Positions 16,310-25,016 of a DNA stretch of 64,000 nucleotides are shown piece by piece. The stretch is from REEB509 sp049314555 (GTDB lineage: Bacteria; Pseudomonadota; Alphaproteobacteria; Caulobacterales; Aquidulcibacteraceae). The notes beneath the pieces were generated by a model. That model ran no database searches. It saw only the letters and a list, made by a program, of their open reading frames with translations, and was not told the origin of the DNA. Position 1 is the first letter of the stretch. Each line of letters begins with the position of its first letter. A program made the translations under genes and the position numbers. Location: assembly GCA_049314555.1 (NCBI GenBank), contig JBMOEW010000006.1, positions 1 to 64,000 on the forward strand. Reading direction: 5' to 3'.

Positions 16310-18499
16310 TTAGGCCAGATCGAACCGGTCCAGGTTCATCACCTTGGTCCAGGCCGCCACGAAGTCGCGCACAAACGCCGCCTGCCCATCGCTCGCCGCA
16401 TAGACTTCAGCGATCGCCCGCAGCTGCGAGTTCGACCCGAACACCAGATCCACCACAGTGCCGCGCCACTTGAGCGCGCCGGTTGCCCGGTCATGGCCCT
16501 CCATCACGCCATCGGCAGCGGCGGATTTCTTCCACTGCGTGCTGATGTCGAGGAGGTTCACGAACACATCGTTGGTCAACGTGTCGGTGTGCTTGGTGAA
16601 CACGCCGATTTCAGACGTGCCAACCCGCAGCGCCCGCAGGCCACCGATCAGCACCGTCATCTCCGGTGCGCTCAGCGTCAGCAACTGCGCCCGGTCAACC
16701 AGCATCTCAGCCGCCGTGGCATGCTGGCCGTTGCCCACATAGTTGCGGAACCCGTCAGCGGCTGGCTCCAGCACCGCAAAGGAATGCACATCCGTCTGGG
16801 CTTGCGTGGCATCGGTCCGGCCTGGGGTGAACGCAACACTCACCTCATGGCCAGCCTTTTTCGCCGCCGCTTCCACAGCAGCACAGCCGCCGAGCACGAT
16901 CAAATCCGCCAGCGAGATCTTCTTGCCCCCCGTTTGGGCGGCGTTGAAGTCAGCCTGGATTTTTTCCAGAACCGGCAGAACCTTGGCGAGCTCGCCTGGT
17001 TGGTTCACCGCCCAATCCTTCTGCGGTGCCAGCCGGATGCGCGCCCCATTGGCCCCGCCCCGCTTGTCGCTGTTGCGGTAGGTGGAGGCAGAAGCCCAAG
17101 CCGTGGTTGCAAGCTGCGAGATCGAAAGACCAGAGGCAAGCAGGCTAGCCTTCAGCGTGGCGATTTCGGCCGGCCCCACCAGCGCATGATCGACGGCGGG
17201 AACCGGGTCCTGCCAAATCAGTTCTTCTTTAGGCACCAACGGCCCCAAATACCGCGTGACGGGGCCCATATCGCGGTGGGTCAGCTTGAACCAAGCCCGC
17301 GCGAAGGCATCGGCAAACAGCGCCGGGTTTTGGTGATAGCGCCGCGAGATCGGCTCGTAGATCGGGTCAAAACGCAGCGACATGTCCGCCGTCGTCATCA
17401 TCGGGCGATGCTTGATCGACGGATCATGCGCATCCACCACCATGTGCTCTGGCTTCACGTCCTTTGCCCGCCACTGATGGGCACCAGCAGGGCTCTTTTC
17501 CAGCTCCCACTCATAGCCAAACAGCACGTCAAAATAGCCCATGTCCCATTTGGTCGGGTTGGGCTTCCAAGCCCCTTCGATGCCTGAAGTGATGGTGTCG
17601 CCCGCTTTGCCAGACCGGAAGCTGGACAACCAGCCAAGGCCTTGCGCTTCCACCGGAGCGCCCTCTGGCTCTGGGCCCACGTGGCTTTCCGGGCCAGCGC
17701 CGTGCGCTTTGCCGAAGGTGTGGCCACCTGCAACGAGGGCCACGGTTTCTTCGTCGTTCATCGCCATGCGGGCAAAGGTTTCGCGCACATCCCGCCCAGA
17801 AAGCACCGGATCAGGATTGCCGTTTGGCCCTTGGGGGTTGACGTAGATCAGCCCCATTTGCACTGCGCCAAGCGGTTGAGCCAACTGGCGATCGCCAGAA
17901 TAACGCTTGTCGCCTAGCCATTCGGTCTCAGGGCCCCAATAGATATCGTCCTCTGGCCCCCACACGTCTTCGCGGCCGCCCGCAAAGCCGAAGATCTTGA
18001 AGCCCATCGATTGCAGCGCCACGTCGCCCGCCAGGATCATCAGATCCGCCCACGACAGTTTCGCCCCATACTTCTGCTTGATCGGCCACAACAGCCGCCG
18101 CGCTTTGTCCAGGTTGCCGTTATCCGGCCAGCTGTTCAGCGGCGCAAACCGCTGCGTGCCCGAACCTGCTCCGCCGCGACCGTCAGCAATCCGGTAAGTG
18201 CCGGCGCTGTGCCATGCCATCCGGATAAACAGCGGGCCATAGTGGCCGTAGTCCGCGGGCCACCAGTCCTGCGACGTGGTCATCAGGGCGGTCAGGTCTG
18301 CCACCACCGCGTGCAGATCCAGCGTCTTGAACGCGGCCGCGTAATTGAAGCTGCCGCCCATCGGATCGGACTTCGGCGAATGCTGGTGCAAAATCTTCAA
18401 GTTGAGCTGATCTGGCCACCAATCTGAATTAGACGGCGTGCCGGCCAGCGCGTTCTTGCGAGCACCAGCCGATACGGGACATTGCGATTCTGAGGACAT
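16310..18499 (-). CDS. katG: Catalase-peroxidase KatG
   Basis: The 729-residue protein has the typical two-domain KatG length. The distal site RMAWHSAGTYR gives Arg93, Trp96 and His97. The proximal heme site is ALVAGGHTFGKAHGAG. The tyrosine and methionine of the Met-Tyr-Trp adduct are expected in the YVNPQGPNG and later segments. KatG detoxifies hydrogen peroxide by catalase and peroxidase reactions. ATG at 18497-18499 has GGAG six bases upstream. A possible OxyR half-site lies about 100 bases upstream and a strong terminator follows, so it is a single-gene unit. Confidence 0.97.
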   Translation of the reverse strand: MSSESQCPVSAGARKNALAGTPSNSDWWPDQLNLKILHQHSPKSDPMGGSFNYAAAFKTLDLHAVVADLTALMTTSQDWWPADYGHYGPLFIRMAWHSAGTYRIADGRGGAGSGTQRFAPLNSWPDNGNLDKARRLLWPIKQKYGAKLSWADLMILAGDVALQSMGFKIFGFAGGREDVWGPEDDIYWGPETEWLGDKRYSGDRQLAQPLGAVQMGLIYVNPQGPNGNPDPVLSGRDVRETFARMAMNDEETVALVAGGHTFGKAHGAGPESHVGPEPEGAPVEAQGLGWLSSFRSGKAGDTITSGIEGAWKPNPTKWDMGYFDVLFGYEWELEKSPAGAHQWRAKDVKPEHMVVDAHDPSIKHRPMMTTADMSLRFDPIYEPISRRYHQNPALFADAFARAWFKLTHRDMGPVTRYLGPLVPKEELIWQDPVPAVDHALVGPAEIATLKASLLASGLSISQLATTAWASASTYRNSDKRGGANGARIRLAPQKDWAVNQPGELAKVLPVLEKIQADFNAAQTGGKKISLADLIVLGGCAAVEAAAKKAGHEVSVAFTPGRTDATQAQTDVHSFAVLEPAADGFRNYVGNGQHATAAEMLVDRAQLLTLSAPEMTVLIGGLRALRVGTSEIGVFTKHTDTLTNDVFVNLLDISTQWKKSAAADGVMEGHDRATGALKWRGTVVDLVFGSNSQLRAIAEVYAASDGQAAFVRDFVAAWTKVMNLDRFDLA

Positions 18500-18590
18500 G
18501 TTTGCTCCATCCAAGGTGTGTGAGCCGAAACGTGGCGCTTTGGTAGCGCGACAAGCGCGCCCGGCCAAATCGGTTCTAACCCGACCTGAG

Positions 18591-18605
18591 ATAGACCGGC
18601 TCTAT
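18591..18605. promoter_or_regulatory. Possible OxyR half-site upstream of katG
   Basis: ATAG at 18591-18594 and CTAT at 18602-18605 are separated by seven bases, the spacing of one OxyR recognition element. It is about 95 bases upstream of the katG start. A second ATAG-N7-CTAT at the usual spacing is not present, so this is only half a full site. Confidence 0.35.
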
Positions 18606-18664
18606 GGGAGGCCAAATGCCAATCTGCCGCAGCCATCCCTAAGGGGCTGTCCACCCCAAAAACG

Positions 18665-18700
18665 ACAACGCGCGCCCCCTGCAAAGGAACGCGCGCTGCA
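18665..18700 (-). terminator. GC-rich hairpin downstream of the lipoprotein gene
   Basis: CGCGCG-type arms near 18670 and 18693 can pair around a loop of about 12 bases. Read leftward it is followed by TTGTCGTTTTT, a partial U tract. It lies between the lipoprotein stop and the katG regulatory region. The arms are short and self-complementary, so the call is weak. Confidence 0.35.
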
Positions 18701-18723
18701 AGCTTTAGAGCTTCGAGCTTGGC

Positions 18724-19332
18724 TTAGGACTCGGTCTGCTCCGAGAACAATTCGCCTCGGTCAGAAATGTCCGGATTGAAGAGCACGCAGCTTTGGTCGT
18801 GCACACTGGACGCGAAACACATCAGCGGCAGTTTGAGGGCCTTCAGCCCAGCGTATTCGGCAGCCGGAAACGGCGAAGACACGCTGCCATCAGCGGTCAA
18901 CTCCGGCGCGCGTTCGGTGGAAACCACTTCGATCGAAGACAGCCAGGTTTGCAAAAACTCACCCAGCTGGGCAGGCGTCAGCGCCAAGGTGTGTACATCC
19001 ATGCCCTGCAGCGGCCGGGCATAGGTATAGAGCAAGCCGCCAAACGCCTGACCGTGCACGGTCAACACCAGCGTCGCATTGTTGCACAGCTCGCCGTTCA
19101 TTGACGTATCGCCCGCCTGCGCCGCAGTGGACAACGCCGGGCTGGCCAGGGAATGCACCGTAACGGTGTCCTGCGCCTCAGGGCCGGTCAGGGGCATCGT
19201 CGCCGAATGGGATTGCGTGCAGGTCAATGCCTCTGCCGCAGCATCAGCCGTTGCGACCGGCGGCGCAGACGGTGCGCATCCAGCCATCATCGCCGCCGCT
19301 AACACCGACAAGCACACCATTTTGAATTGCAT
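18724..19332 (-). CDS. Predicted lipoprotein of unknown function
   Basis: The 202-residue product begins MQFKMVCLSVLAAAMMAGC, a signal peptide with a lipobox and Cys19 as the lipidation site. The mature part has further cysteines (LTCTQS, ELCNNA, LMCFAS, QSCVLF) that may form disulfides in the periplasm. I recognise no domain. ATG at 19330-19332 is chosen because GGGGG stands five bases upstream; a second ATG four codons earlier lacks a ribosome site. It is divergent from the radical SAM gene at 19495. Confidence 0.75.
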   Translation of the reverse strand: MQFKMVCLSVLAAAMMAGCAPSAPPVATADAAAEALTCTQSHSATMPLTGPEAQDTVTVHSLASPALSTAAQAGDTSMNGELCNNATLVLTVHGQAFGGLLYTYARPLQGMDVHTLALTPAQLGEFLQTWLSSIEVVSTERAPELTADGSVSSPFPAAEYAGLKALKLPLMCFASSVHDQSCVLFNPDISDRGELFSEQTES

Positions 19333-19494
19333 GACAGCCCCCAATTACAAGGAGTTTAAGTCTGGCGCTCAGGCCAAAGAACGTCAATCGATAAGTTCGG
19401 CCCCCATCAATCAAGGCCAAGCACCCTTGCATTCCAAACCAAGCTCCGCTTGGGTTCGCGACGCCCCGGCAAAGCATCGACTTAGGCAAACGAC

Positions 19495-20583
19495 ATGGAA
19501 GCTGTTTATTGGGTCTTGAGCTGGGCCTGCCATCGCAAGTGCGCCCATTGCTACGACGACCGCTTCCGCCCTTATGTCCGCCAAGACCTCGCTCAAGTGG
19601 TGGGGGAAGGCAAAGCCTCTTATCAGCGCATCATCGATAATTTGCCCGACGATATGAGCTACCTGGATCCGCGCCAGCCCACGGCCGATGGCACCCCCAG
19701 CCGCAAGCGCACGTTGTTGGTGATGGCTGGCGGTGAACTGTTGATCGATGGCGTGCGTGAAGAGCTGTTCTATCCCGCCCTCGATGCCATCAAGCACCGC
19801 TGGGGCGCTAGCGGCCCAGCGATTTCCATCCAAACCACCGGCGATATCCTAACGCCCCGCCACATCGAACAAATGCTCGCGCGCGGCGTGCGCACTATCG
19901 CCATCGCCTCCATTGACGATTTCCACGTTGGCCTGGAAGGCGACAAGAAATTTGCCCTGATGGACAAAATCCGCACCATGATGGCTCCCTTTGGGGCCCG
20001 CGAAATCGGCCTTGGCGAGCCCCGAGACCCTCGCTTAAAAACGCCGCCGCAGCGGCCCACGCCAAACGACAACGGCCCGTTCTATTTGTTCTTCGGTGCC
20101 CAACCGGACCTTTGGATCGGGGAGCTTTGGCCCCGTGGGCGCGCATGGCTGAACGGCCTTTCCAACGCAACCTATGAAACAAACTTCTGCGCCCGCTGGA
20201 GCGGCGGCAAGAACTTCCTCAATTATGGCCTTGCCGGCTCAGAGGTGGCCATCGAGCCAGACGGCTCGGTTTATCCGTGCTGCCTCAAAACCAAGGCCGC
20301 GCTGGGCAACCTGACGCAAGAGCGCCTCACCGACATCCTCGACAGCCTCAAGGGGCACCCGGCGTTTGAGGCGATCAACGCCGGCGACCCAGAAGCCATG
20401 GGGCTGCAAATGGGCTGGACCCGAAAGGACTATCGCCAAGCGTCACAGACCACAGACCCAAAAGGGCGAAACGTAGCTAACGTTTGCATTGGCTGCGACG
20501 CGTTCTTCAAAGAGCGCCTCAATGCCGAAATCGAACGCATCCGGGCTGCCCGCCAGAGCCGCTCAGCCGCAGCCTTGACCTAA
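19495..20583 (+). CDS. Radical SAM/SPASM-type protein
   Basis: The 362-residue protein opens YWVLSWACHRKCAHCYDD, the CxxxCxxC cluster motif of radical SAM enzymes, at residues 11-18. The C-terminal part has VYPCCLKTKAALGNL and VCIGCDAFF, cysteine arrangements like a SPASM or twitch auxiliary cluster. It probably binds SAM and one or two Fe-S clusters. The substrate is unknown. No short precursor peptide gene with a convincing start is adjacent, so a RiPP role is not supported. Start ATG follows TTAGGCAAACGAC. Confidence 0.85.
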   Translation: MEAVYWVLSWACHRKCAHCYDDRFRPYVRQDLAQVVGEGKASYQRIIDNLPDDMSYLDPRQPTADGTPSRKRTLLVMAGGELLIDGVREELFYPALDAIKHRWGASGPAISIQTTGDILTPRHIEQMLARGVRTIAIASIDDFHVGLEGDKKFALMDKIRTMMAPFGAREIGLGEPRDPRLKTPPQRPTPNDNGPFYLFFGAQPDLWIGELWPRGRAWLNGLSNATYETNFCARWSGGKNFLNYGLAGSEVAIEPDGSVYPCCLKTKAALGNLTQERLTDILDSLKGHPAFEAINAGDPEAMGLQMGWTRKDYRQASQTTDPKGRNVANVCIGCDAFFKERLNAEIERIRAARQSRSAAALT

Positions 20584-20721
20584 GGCGCCCACACCCCAAA
20601 GGGAGCACTCAATCCCCGCCGCAGCACCCAACTGGGAATGTCAACTTACTTCCATTTACGGTTTTGCTAAACAGTCGGCGCATTCCTGAGTGCCCCCGTT
20701 TTCGCAAAGCCGCCTGCCCCC

Positions 20722-21741
20722 ATGCCGTCTCTGACCATGCCTCAAGACACCCGCCAGGCCCTGGCGACCGCGGGGGTTATTGTTCTGGCGGTGTTTGCAG
20801 CCACCACCATCGCCCACGCGACTCATGTGCCGGCCATGCTTCTCGCGGCGGTCGCAGGCTTGTGTCTTGCCGGGGCCCCACCGATGCTGCGGCATGCCAA
20901 AACGCTGGGATTTATGGCGCGCACCCTGCTGCGCCTGGGCGTGGCGCTGCTCGGCGCCAAAGTCAGCGTTCAGCAATTCACCGCATTGGGGTTGGATTAC
21001 GCAAGCGGGGTCGCAGCCCTCGTCGCTTGCGTCCTCGCAGCCGGGTGGTTCTTGGCCAAGCCCCTGAAGGTGGATAGCCACGGCGCGCTAGTGGCGGCAG
21101 CCTCGGTGGCGATTTGTGGGGCCTCCGCCGCCGCAGCGGTCGCGGCCGCGCTGCCCCAGCGCCCGCAAACCGAACGCCTGCTTGTGCCGGTGATTTTATT
21201 CACCACCCTTCTGTCCACCATCGTGATGTTCATCTACCCCGCGATCGGGGTGGTCTTGCATCTTCCCCCAAGTGTCTTGGGAGGATTTTTGGGTGCGGCG
21301 ATCCATGACGTGGCCCAGGTGGCCGGTGCCGGATTTGCCGTCTCGCAAGAGGTGGGCGAGACCGCCATGATCGTCAAACTCTGGCGCGTGGCGCTTTTGT
21401 TGCCGGCGGTGTTGGTTGTGGCCCTGCTGTTTTCCGCCCAAGCGCAGCACACCCAAGCGAAGGGCAGTGGCCCGGCCTGGGGCGCGATCTTGCCCTGGTT
21501 CCTGATTGTCTTTGTGATCCTGGCTGCGGCGAACTCAATGAATTACATCCCGCCACATATCAAAGGCCTGGCAGCGCAGGCCACGACCTGGCTGCTGGCG
21601 ATCGCCATTGTGGCGATGGGGGCAAAAACCTCGATCCGCGACATTCGCGGCGTAGGCAGTGGGGTTATTACCATGATCCTGGCCTTGTCCGCCTTGATCG
21701 CGGTCGGCGCGCTGGCGTTGGCGAAAGTGTTCTTGGCCTAA
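20722..21741 (+). CDS. YeiH-family putative membrane transporter (PF03601)
   Basis: The 339-residue integral membrane protein has about ten hydrophobic segments and the family signature LRLGVALLGAKVS near residue 75, CGASAAAAVAAAL near 135, and GGFLGAAIHDVAQVAGAG near 190. The family (UPF0324, YeiH) is annotated as a putative sulfate or anion exporter, but the substrate is not firmly known. No good Shine-Dalgarno is visible before ATG 20722; an ATG five codons later is possible. No LysR gene, often paired with yeiH, is adjacent. Confidence 0.85.
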   Translation: MPSLTMPQDTRQALATAGVIVLAVFAATTIAHATHVPAMLLAAVAGLCLAGAPPMLRHAKTLGFMARTLLRLGVALLGAKVSVQQFTALGLDYASGVAALVACVLAAGWFLAKPLKVDSHGALVAAASVAICGASAAAAVAAALPQRPQTERLLVPVILFTTLLSTIVMFIYPAIGVVLHLPPSVLGGFLGAAIHDVAQVAGAGFAVSQEVGETAMIVKLWRVALLLPAVLVVALLFSAQAQHTQAKGSGPAWGAILPWFLIVFVILAAANSMNYIPPHIKGLAAQATTWLLAIAIVAMGAKTSIRDIRGVGSGVITMILALSALIAVGALALAKVFLA

Positions 21742-21787
21742 CAACCCATCCAACCACAATTGCCGCGCGTAACACTCACATGCAGCA

Positions 21788-22537
21788 ATGACCAATCCCT
21801 CCCCACTTCCCTCACTTACAGACGGCTACCGCGCCTTGGTCTTCGGCGCGAGCGGCGGCATTGGCTCTGCCTTTGTGCAGGCTTTGGCCGGCGATGACCG
21901 CTGCGCCAGCGTGCATGCCACGTCTCGCCAGGGCCTGCCTGAAACCGCAAAAACCATCCCCCTGCTGTGCGACATCACCGACGAAGCAAACATCAAGGCG
22001 GCCATCGCACAGGCCTGCACGCAAAGCCCGCCAGACCTCGTCATCGTGGCCACGGGCATGCTCCATGACGCCACCCAAAACCCAGAAAAAACCTTCCGCA
22101 CCTTGGACCCAACAGCCCTTGCAAAGGCCTATGCGATCAACGCCATCGGGCCAGCCCTGATCGCCAAACACGTTCTGCCCCGCCTCCCGCGGGACCGCAA
22201 AACCGTGTTCGCCGCCCTATCCGCGCGGGTCAGCTCCCTCAGCGACAATCACACCGGCGGCTGGCATGCCTACCGTGCCTCGAAGGCCGCCTTGAACATG
22301 CTGGTGCGCAATTGCGCCATCGAACTGGCCATGCGCAACAAGCCCTCCGTGTGCGTCACGCTGCACCCCGGCACGGTGGATACCGCCCTCTCAAAGCCGT
22401 TCCAGTCTGGCTTGCCTGCCAAGCAGCTTTTCACGCCCGCCCAAAGCGCCAGCCATCTGTTGAGGGTGATCGACCAGCTCACCCCTAACCACACCGGCCA
22501 GCTCTTCGCTTGGGATGGCAAGCCGATCCCCTTTTGA
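21788..22537 (+). CDS. Short-chain dehydrogenase/reductase, CsgA-like
   Basis: The 249-residue classical SDR has the cofactor motif LVFGASGGIGSAFV near residue 18, a serine around ALSARVSSLSD, and the catalytic YRASKAALNM. The form of the sequence (SLSDNHTGGWHAYRASKAAL, then HPGTVDTALSKPFQ) resembles C-factor/CsgA-like SDRs. The substrate is unknown. It is convergent with the enoyl reductase-like gene with eight bases between stops. Confidence 0.88.
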   Translation: MTNPSPLPSLTDGYRALVFGASGGIGSAFVQALAGDDRCASVHATSRQGLPETAKTIPLLCDITDEANIKAAIAQACTQSPPDLVIVATGMLHDATQNPEKTFRTLDPTALAKAYAINAIGPALIAKHVLPRLPRDRKTVFAALSARVSSLSDNHTGGWHAYRASKAALNMLVRNCAIELAMRNKPSVCVTLHPGTVDTALSKPFQSGLPAKQLFTPAQSASHLLRVIDQLTPNHTGQLFAWDGKPIPF

Positions 22538-22545
22538 GGCAAACC

Positions 22546-23727
22546 TCAGTCTTCCACAGCGAAGGTCAGGCCCGCATTTGCCACAAGGCGCTTGATCAAG
22601 GCGTCCCCCATCACGGGCGCAGCGGTGAAAATCCCGCCCCCCGCAGCAACGCCGTCCTTCGCCAAACACACCGCCGCTTCCGCGATCATCTTGGACGTAG
22701 AGCCATAGCCCGGGTCCATGTCGCCGGTCACGCCCACCTTGATCCAGCGTCCGTCGCTGGTTTCGCCCAGAAACAACACATCATAGTGGCCGCTCTCGCG
22801 CTCTTCCTTGGAAGGGCCTTCGCCGGGCTTGGGGCCACCGTCGCTCATCAAAGAGCGATCCCCCGCCACGTGCTTGGCGATCGCCTCGCCCTGCGCGCCT
22901 AGCCCGGTAATCAGCATCTCGTCATACACAAAGTCGCGGCCATACATGTGCTGCAGCAGCGCGTTGGAACGGTGCACGTTTTTCGTGTTGATCGGGGCCA
23001 TGATGAACGGTGCCACCCATAGCCCATCAAGCGCGTCGTCTTGCATGGGGCTCATGCCGTGCGGCTGTTCTGGCCCTTCAAAACCGGGCGTCAACGCGAA
23101 CGGCGAGCGCAAGAGGGTGATCACGTTCGGATCGGTCATGGCCGCAGCCATGGTCGCCTTGAGGCTGGCCGCCGTGCCGCCTGAAAACGTGCCAGCCATT
23201 TTGCGCACCCGTCCGCGCACCCGTCCACACCCCTGACCGAAACGCGCTTTGGCCTGCTGCTGCAGAAAATACACGCCAAGGTCGAACGGGATGGAATCAA
23301 ACCCGCACGAAAACACGATCCGCGCCCCAGACGCTTTGGCCGCCCCCTCGTGCGCATCGATCATTTGGCGCATCCATGCGGGCTCACCGCACAGATCCAC
23401 ATAGTCCGTGCCCGTCTTCGCGCATGCTTCCACAAGCTTGCTGCCATAAAGCTGATAGGGCCCGACCGTGGTGAGCACCACTTTGGCCCGTTGCGCCATC
23501 GCAAGCAGGCTTGCCTCATCATCGCCGTCAGCCGCCACCAGCGCCACAGTCGCCGGCGCACCGACCGCACCGCGCACGGCCGCGAGCTTGTCCAAGTTGC
23601 GCCCAGCCAGCGCCCAGCTCACCCCGCTGCCGGCCCCGTATCGGCGCGCCATGACCTCCGCGACCAGCTGGCCCGTATAACCGCTCGCCCCATAGACGAT
23701 CACGTCAAATTCGCCAGCCTGTCCCAT
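22546..23727 (-). CDS. Saccharopine dehydrogenase-like / trans-acting enoyl reductase family
   Basis: The 393-residue protein begins FDVIVYGASGYTGQLVAEVM, a Rossmann motif of the saccharopine dehydrogenase NADP-binding family. It continues KVVLTTVGPYQLYG and CGFDSIPFDLGVYFLQ, motifs shared with mycobacterial trans-acting enoyl reductase Rv2953. In mycobacteria that protein acts in phenolic lipid synthesis; here the substrate is unknown. AGGAG six bases before ATG 23725-23727 fixes the start. It is a monocistronic gene as far as visible. Confidence 0.87.
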   Translation of the reverse strand: MGQAGEFDVIVYGASGYTGQLVAEVMARRYGAGSGVSWALAGRNLDKLAAVRGAVGAPATVALVAADGDDEASLLAMAQRAKVVLTTVGPYQLYGSKLVEACAKTGTDYVDLCGEPAWMRQMIDAHEGAAKASGARIVFSCGFDSIPFDLGVYFLQQQAKARFGQGCGRVRGRVRKMAGTFSGGTAASLKATMAAAMTDPNVITLLRSPFALTPGFEGPEQPHGMSPMQDDALDGLWVAPFIMAPINTKNVHRSNALLQHMYGRDFVYDEMLITGLGAQGEAIAKHVAGDRSLMSDGGPKPGEGPSKEERESGHYDVLFLGETSDGRWIKVGVTGDMDPGYGSTSKMIAEAAVCLAKDGVAAGGGIFTAAPVMGDALIKRLVANAGLTFAVED

Positions 23728-23939
23728 GTTCGCTCCTACCATCACCACGCCACAACTTACTTAAACGACCTAACCCGCCCTCAGCGATCGTGCCAATCCA
23801 GAAATCACCCCCGCTGCGCTGATCCAGCAGACCAGCAGGCCCGTATCAACGCTCGCCTTGCTGAGTAGTGAATCCTGATGTAATTGTTCAGCGCTAATAT
23901 GTGCGCGGCCTGGGGACGGTCGCAACAGGGGGAGCTCTC

Positions 23940-25016
23940 ATGCGATTAGGCAACCAAAACGGGCGATCAGCGGTCCCCGCGATGCTTTTCGCCGCCAGCG
24001 TCCTGGCCGCCTGTGGCAGCGCCAGCGCCCCCCCGGCAGCCAGCGTCCGGGCTCCCATCGTCGGGGTCATCGAGGCCGCCCCCACCACCGCACAGGGCAC
24101 CGTCAGCGCCAGCGGGCTAGTGCTTTACAAGCGCGAAACGGCCCTGTCGTTCAATGTGCCAGGCGTGATCGCAAGCATTGCGGTCGATGAGGGCCAAACC
24201 GTCCGGGCCGGCCAACAGCTGGCAGCCCTTCGCCTCACGGCAGTTCAGGCAGGGGCCACCGAAGCCAGCGCAGCCCTTGAAACCGCCGAACGCAATTTGA
24301 CCCGCCAGCGCACCCTGTTTGAGCGCGGGATCGTCTCCCAGGCCCGCCTGGACGACGCCGAACTGCAAGTGCGCCGTGCCCGCGCCGCAAGCGACGCCGC
24401 CGGCTACAACCGCGAAACCGCGGTTTTGGTGGCCACCGCCAGCGGCGTCATTTTGCGCAGGCAAGCAGAGCCCGCCCAGGTGGTGGGCGCTGGCCAACCC
24501 ATCCTGGTGCTGGGCGAAACCGCACAAGGCTTGATCGTGCGCGCCAACGTCACCTCACGCCAGGCCGCACAGATCAGCCGCGGTGCCGCCGCCCAAGTGC
24601 GCCTGGACGGCGACCCAACGGTACGCGTCGGGCGCGTAGAGCAGATCGCCGCCAAAAGCGATAGCGCCACCGGCGTCTATGATGTGGAAATCCGCATCGA
24701 CCGCCCCGCCGGCATGCTCAGCGGCATGGTCGCCAGGGTGGAGATCACCGGGCAAGACCAGTCCACGCAGGCCCCCAGCTTGCGCGTGCCACTTCTGGCC
24801 CTGCTCGATGCGCGCGCCGATCAAGGCGTCGTGTATGTGGTCGATGACCAGTCCATCGCGCGCAGAAGGGCCATCCGCACCGGCGGCGTGATCGATGATG
24901 AAGTCATTGTGCTGGAAGGATTGCAGCCGGGCGAGCGCGTGATCGCCACTGGTGCCGCCTTTGTGCGCGATGGTGAGCCTGTCAGCCTCGCCCCAGCCGC
25001 GACGGCCACCCCATGA
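23940..25016 (+). CDS. RND efflux periplasmic adaptor subunit, lipoprotein
   Basis: The 358-residue membrane fusion protein has a lipoprotein signal (FAASVLAACG), then barrel-sandwich halves (FNVPGVIASIAVDEGQTVRAGQQLA and ASGVILRRQAEPAQVVGAGQPIL-type sequence), a short alpha hairpin rich in Glu, Ala and Arg (about 105-150) and a beta-barrel/MP domain ending LQPGERVIATGAAFVRDGE. The start ATG follows GGGGGAG. It overlaps the RND permease by four bases (ATGA). No outer-membrane TolC gene is adjacent, so a TolC encoded elsewhere is presumably used. Confidence 0.93.
   Translation: MRLGNQNGRSAVPAMLFAASVLAACGSASAPPAASVRAPIVGVIEAAPTTAQGTVSASGLVLYKRETALSFNVPGVIASIAVDEGQTVRAGQQLAALRLTAVQAGATEASAALETAERNLTRQRTLFERGIVSQARLDDAELQVRRARAASDAAGYNRETAVLVATASGVILRRQAEPAQVVGAGQPILVLGETAQGLIVRANVTSRQAAQISRGAAAQVRLDGDPTVRVGRVEQIAAKSDSATGVYDVEIRIDRPAGMLSGMVARVEITGQDQSTQAPSLRVPLLALLDARADQGVVYVVDDQSIARRRAIRTGGVIDDEVIVLEGLQPGERVIATGAAFVRDGEPVSLAPAATATP

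Noticed and set aside
16214..17587. Long rightward frame opposite katG
   Set aside because: It is antisense to katG and crosses the katG terminator; composition is that of a shadow frame.
19331..19519. Possible 62-residue precursor peptide before the radical SAM gene
   Set aside because: The start lies inside the start region of the divergent lipoprotein gene, no ribosome site is present, and it overlaps the radical SAM start in another frame.
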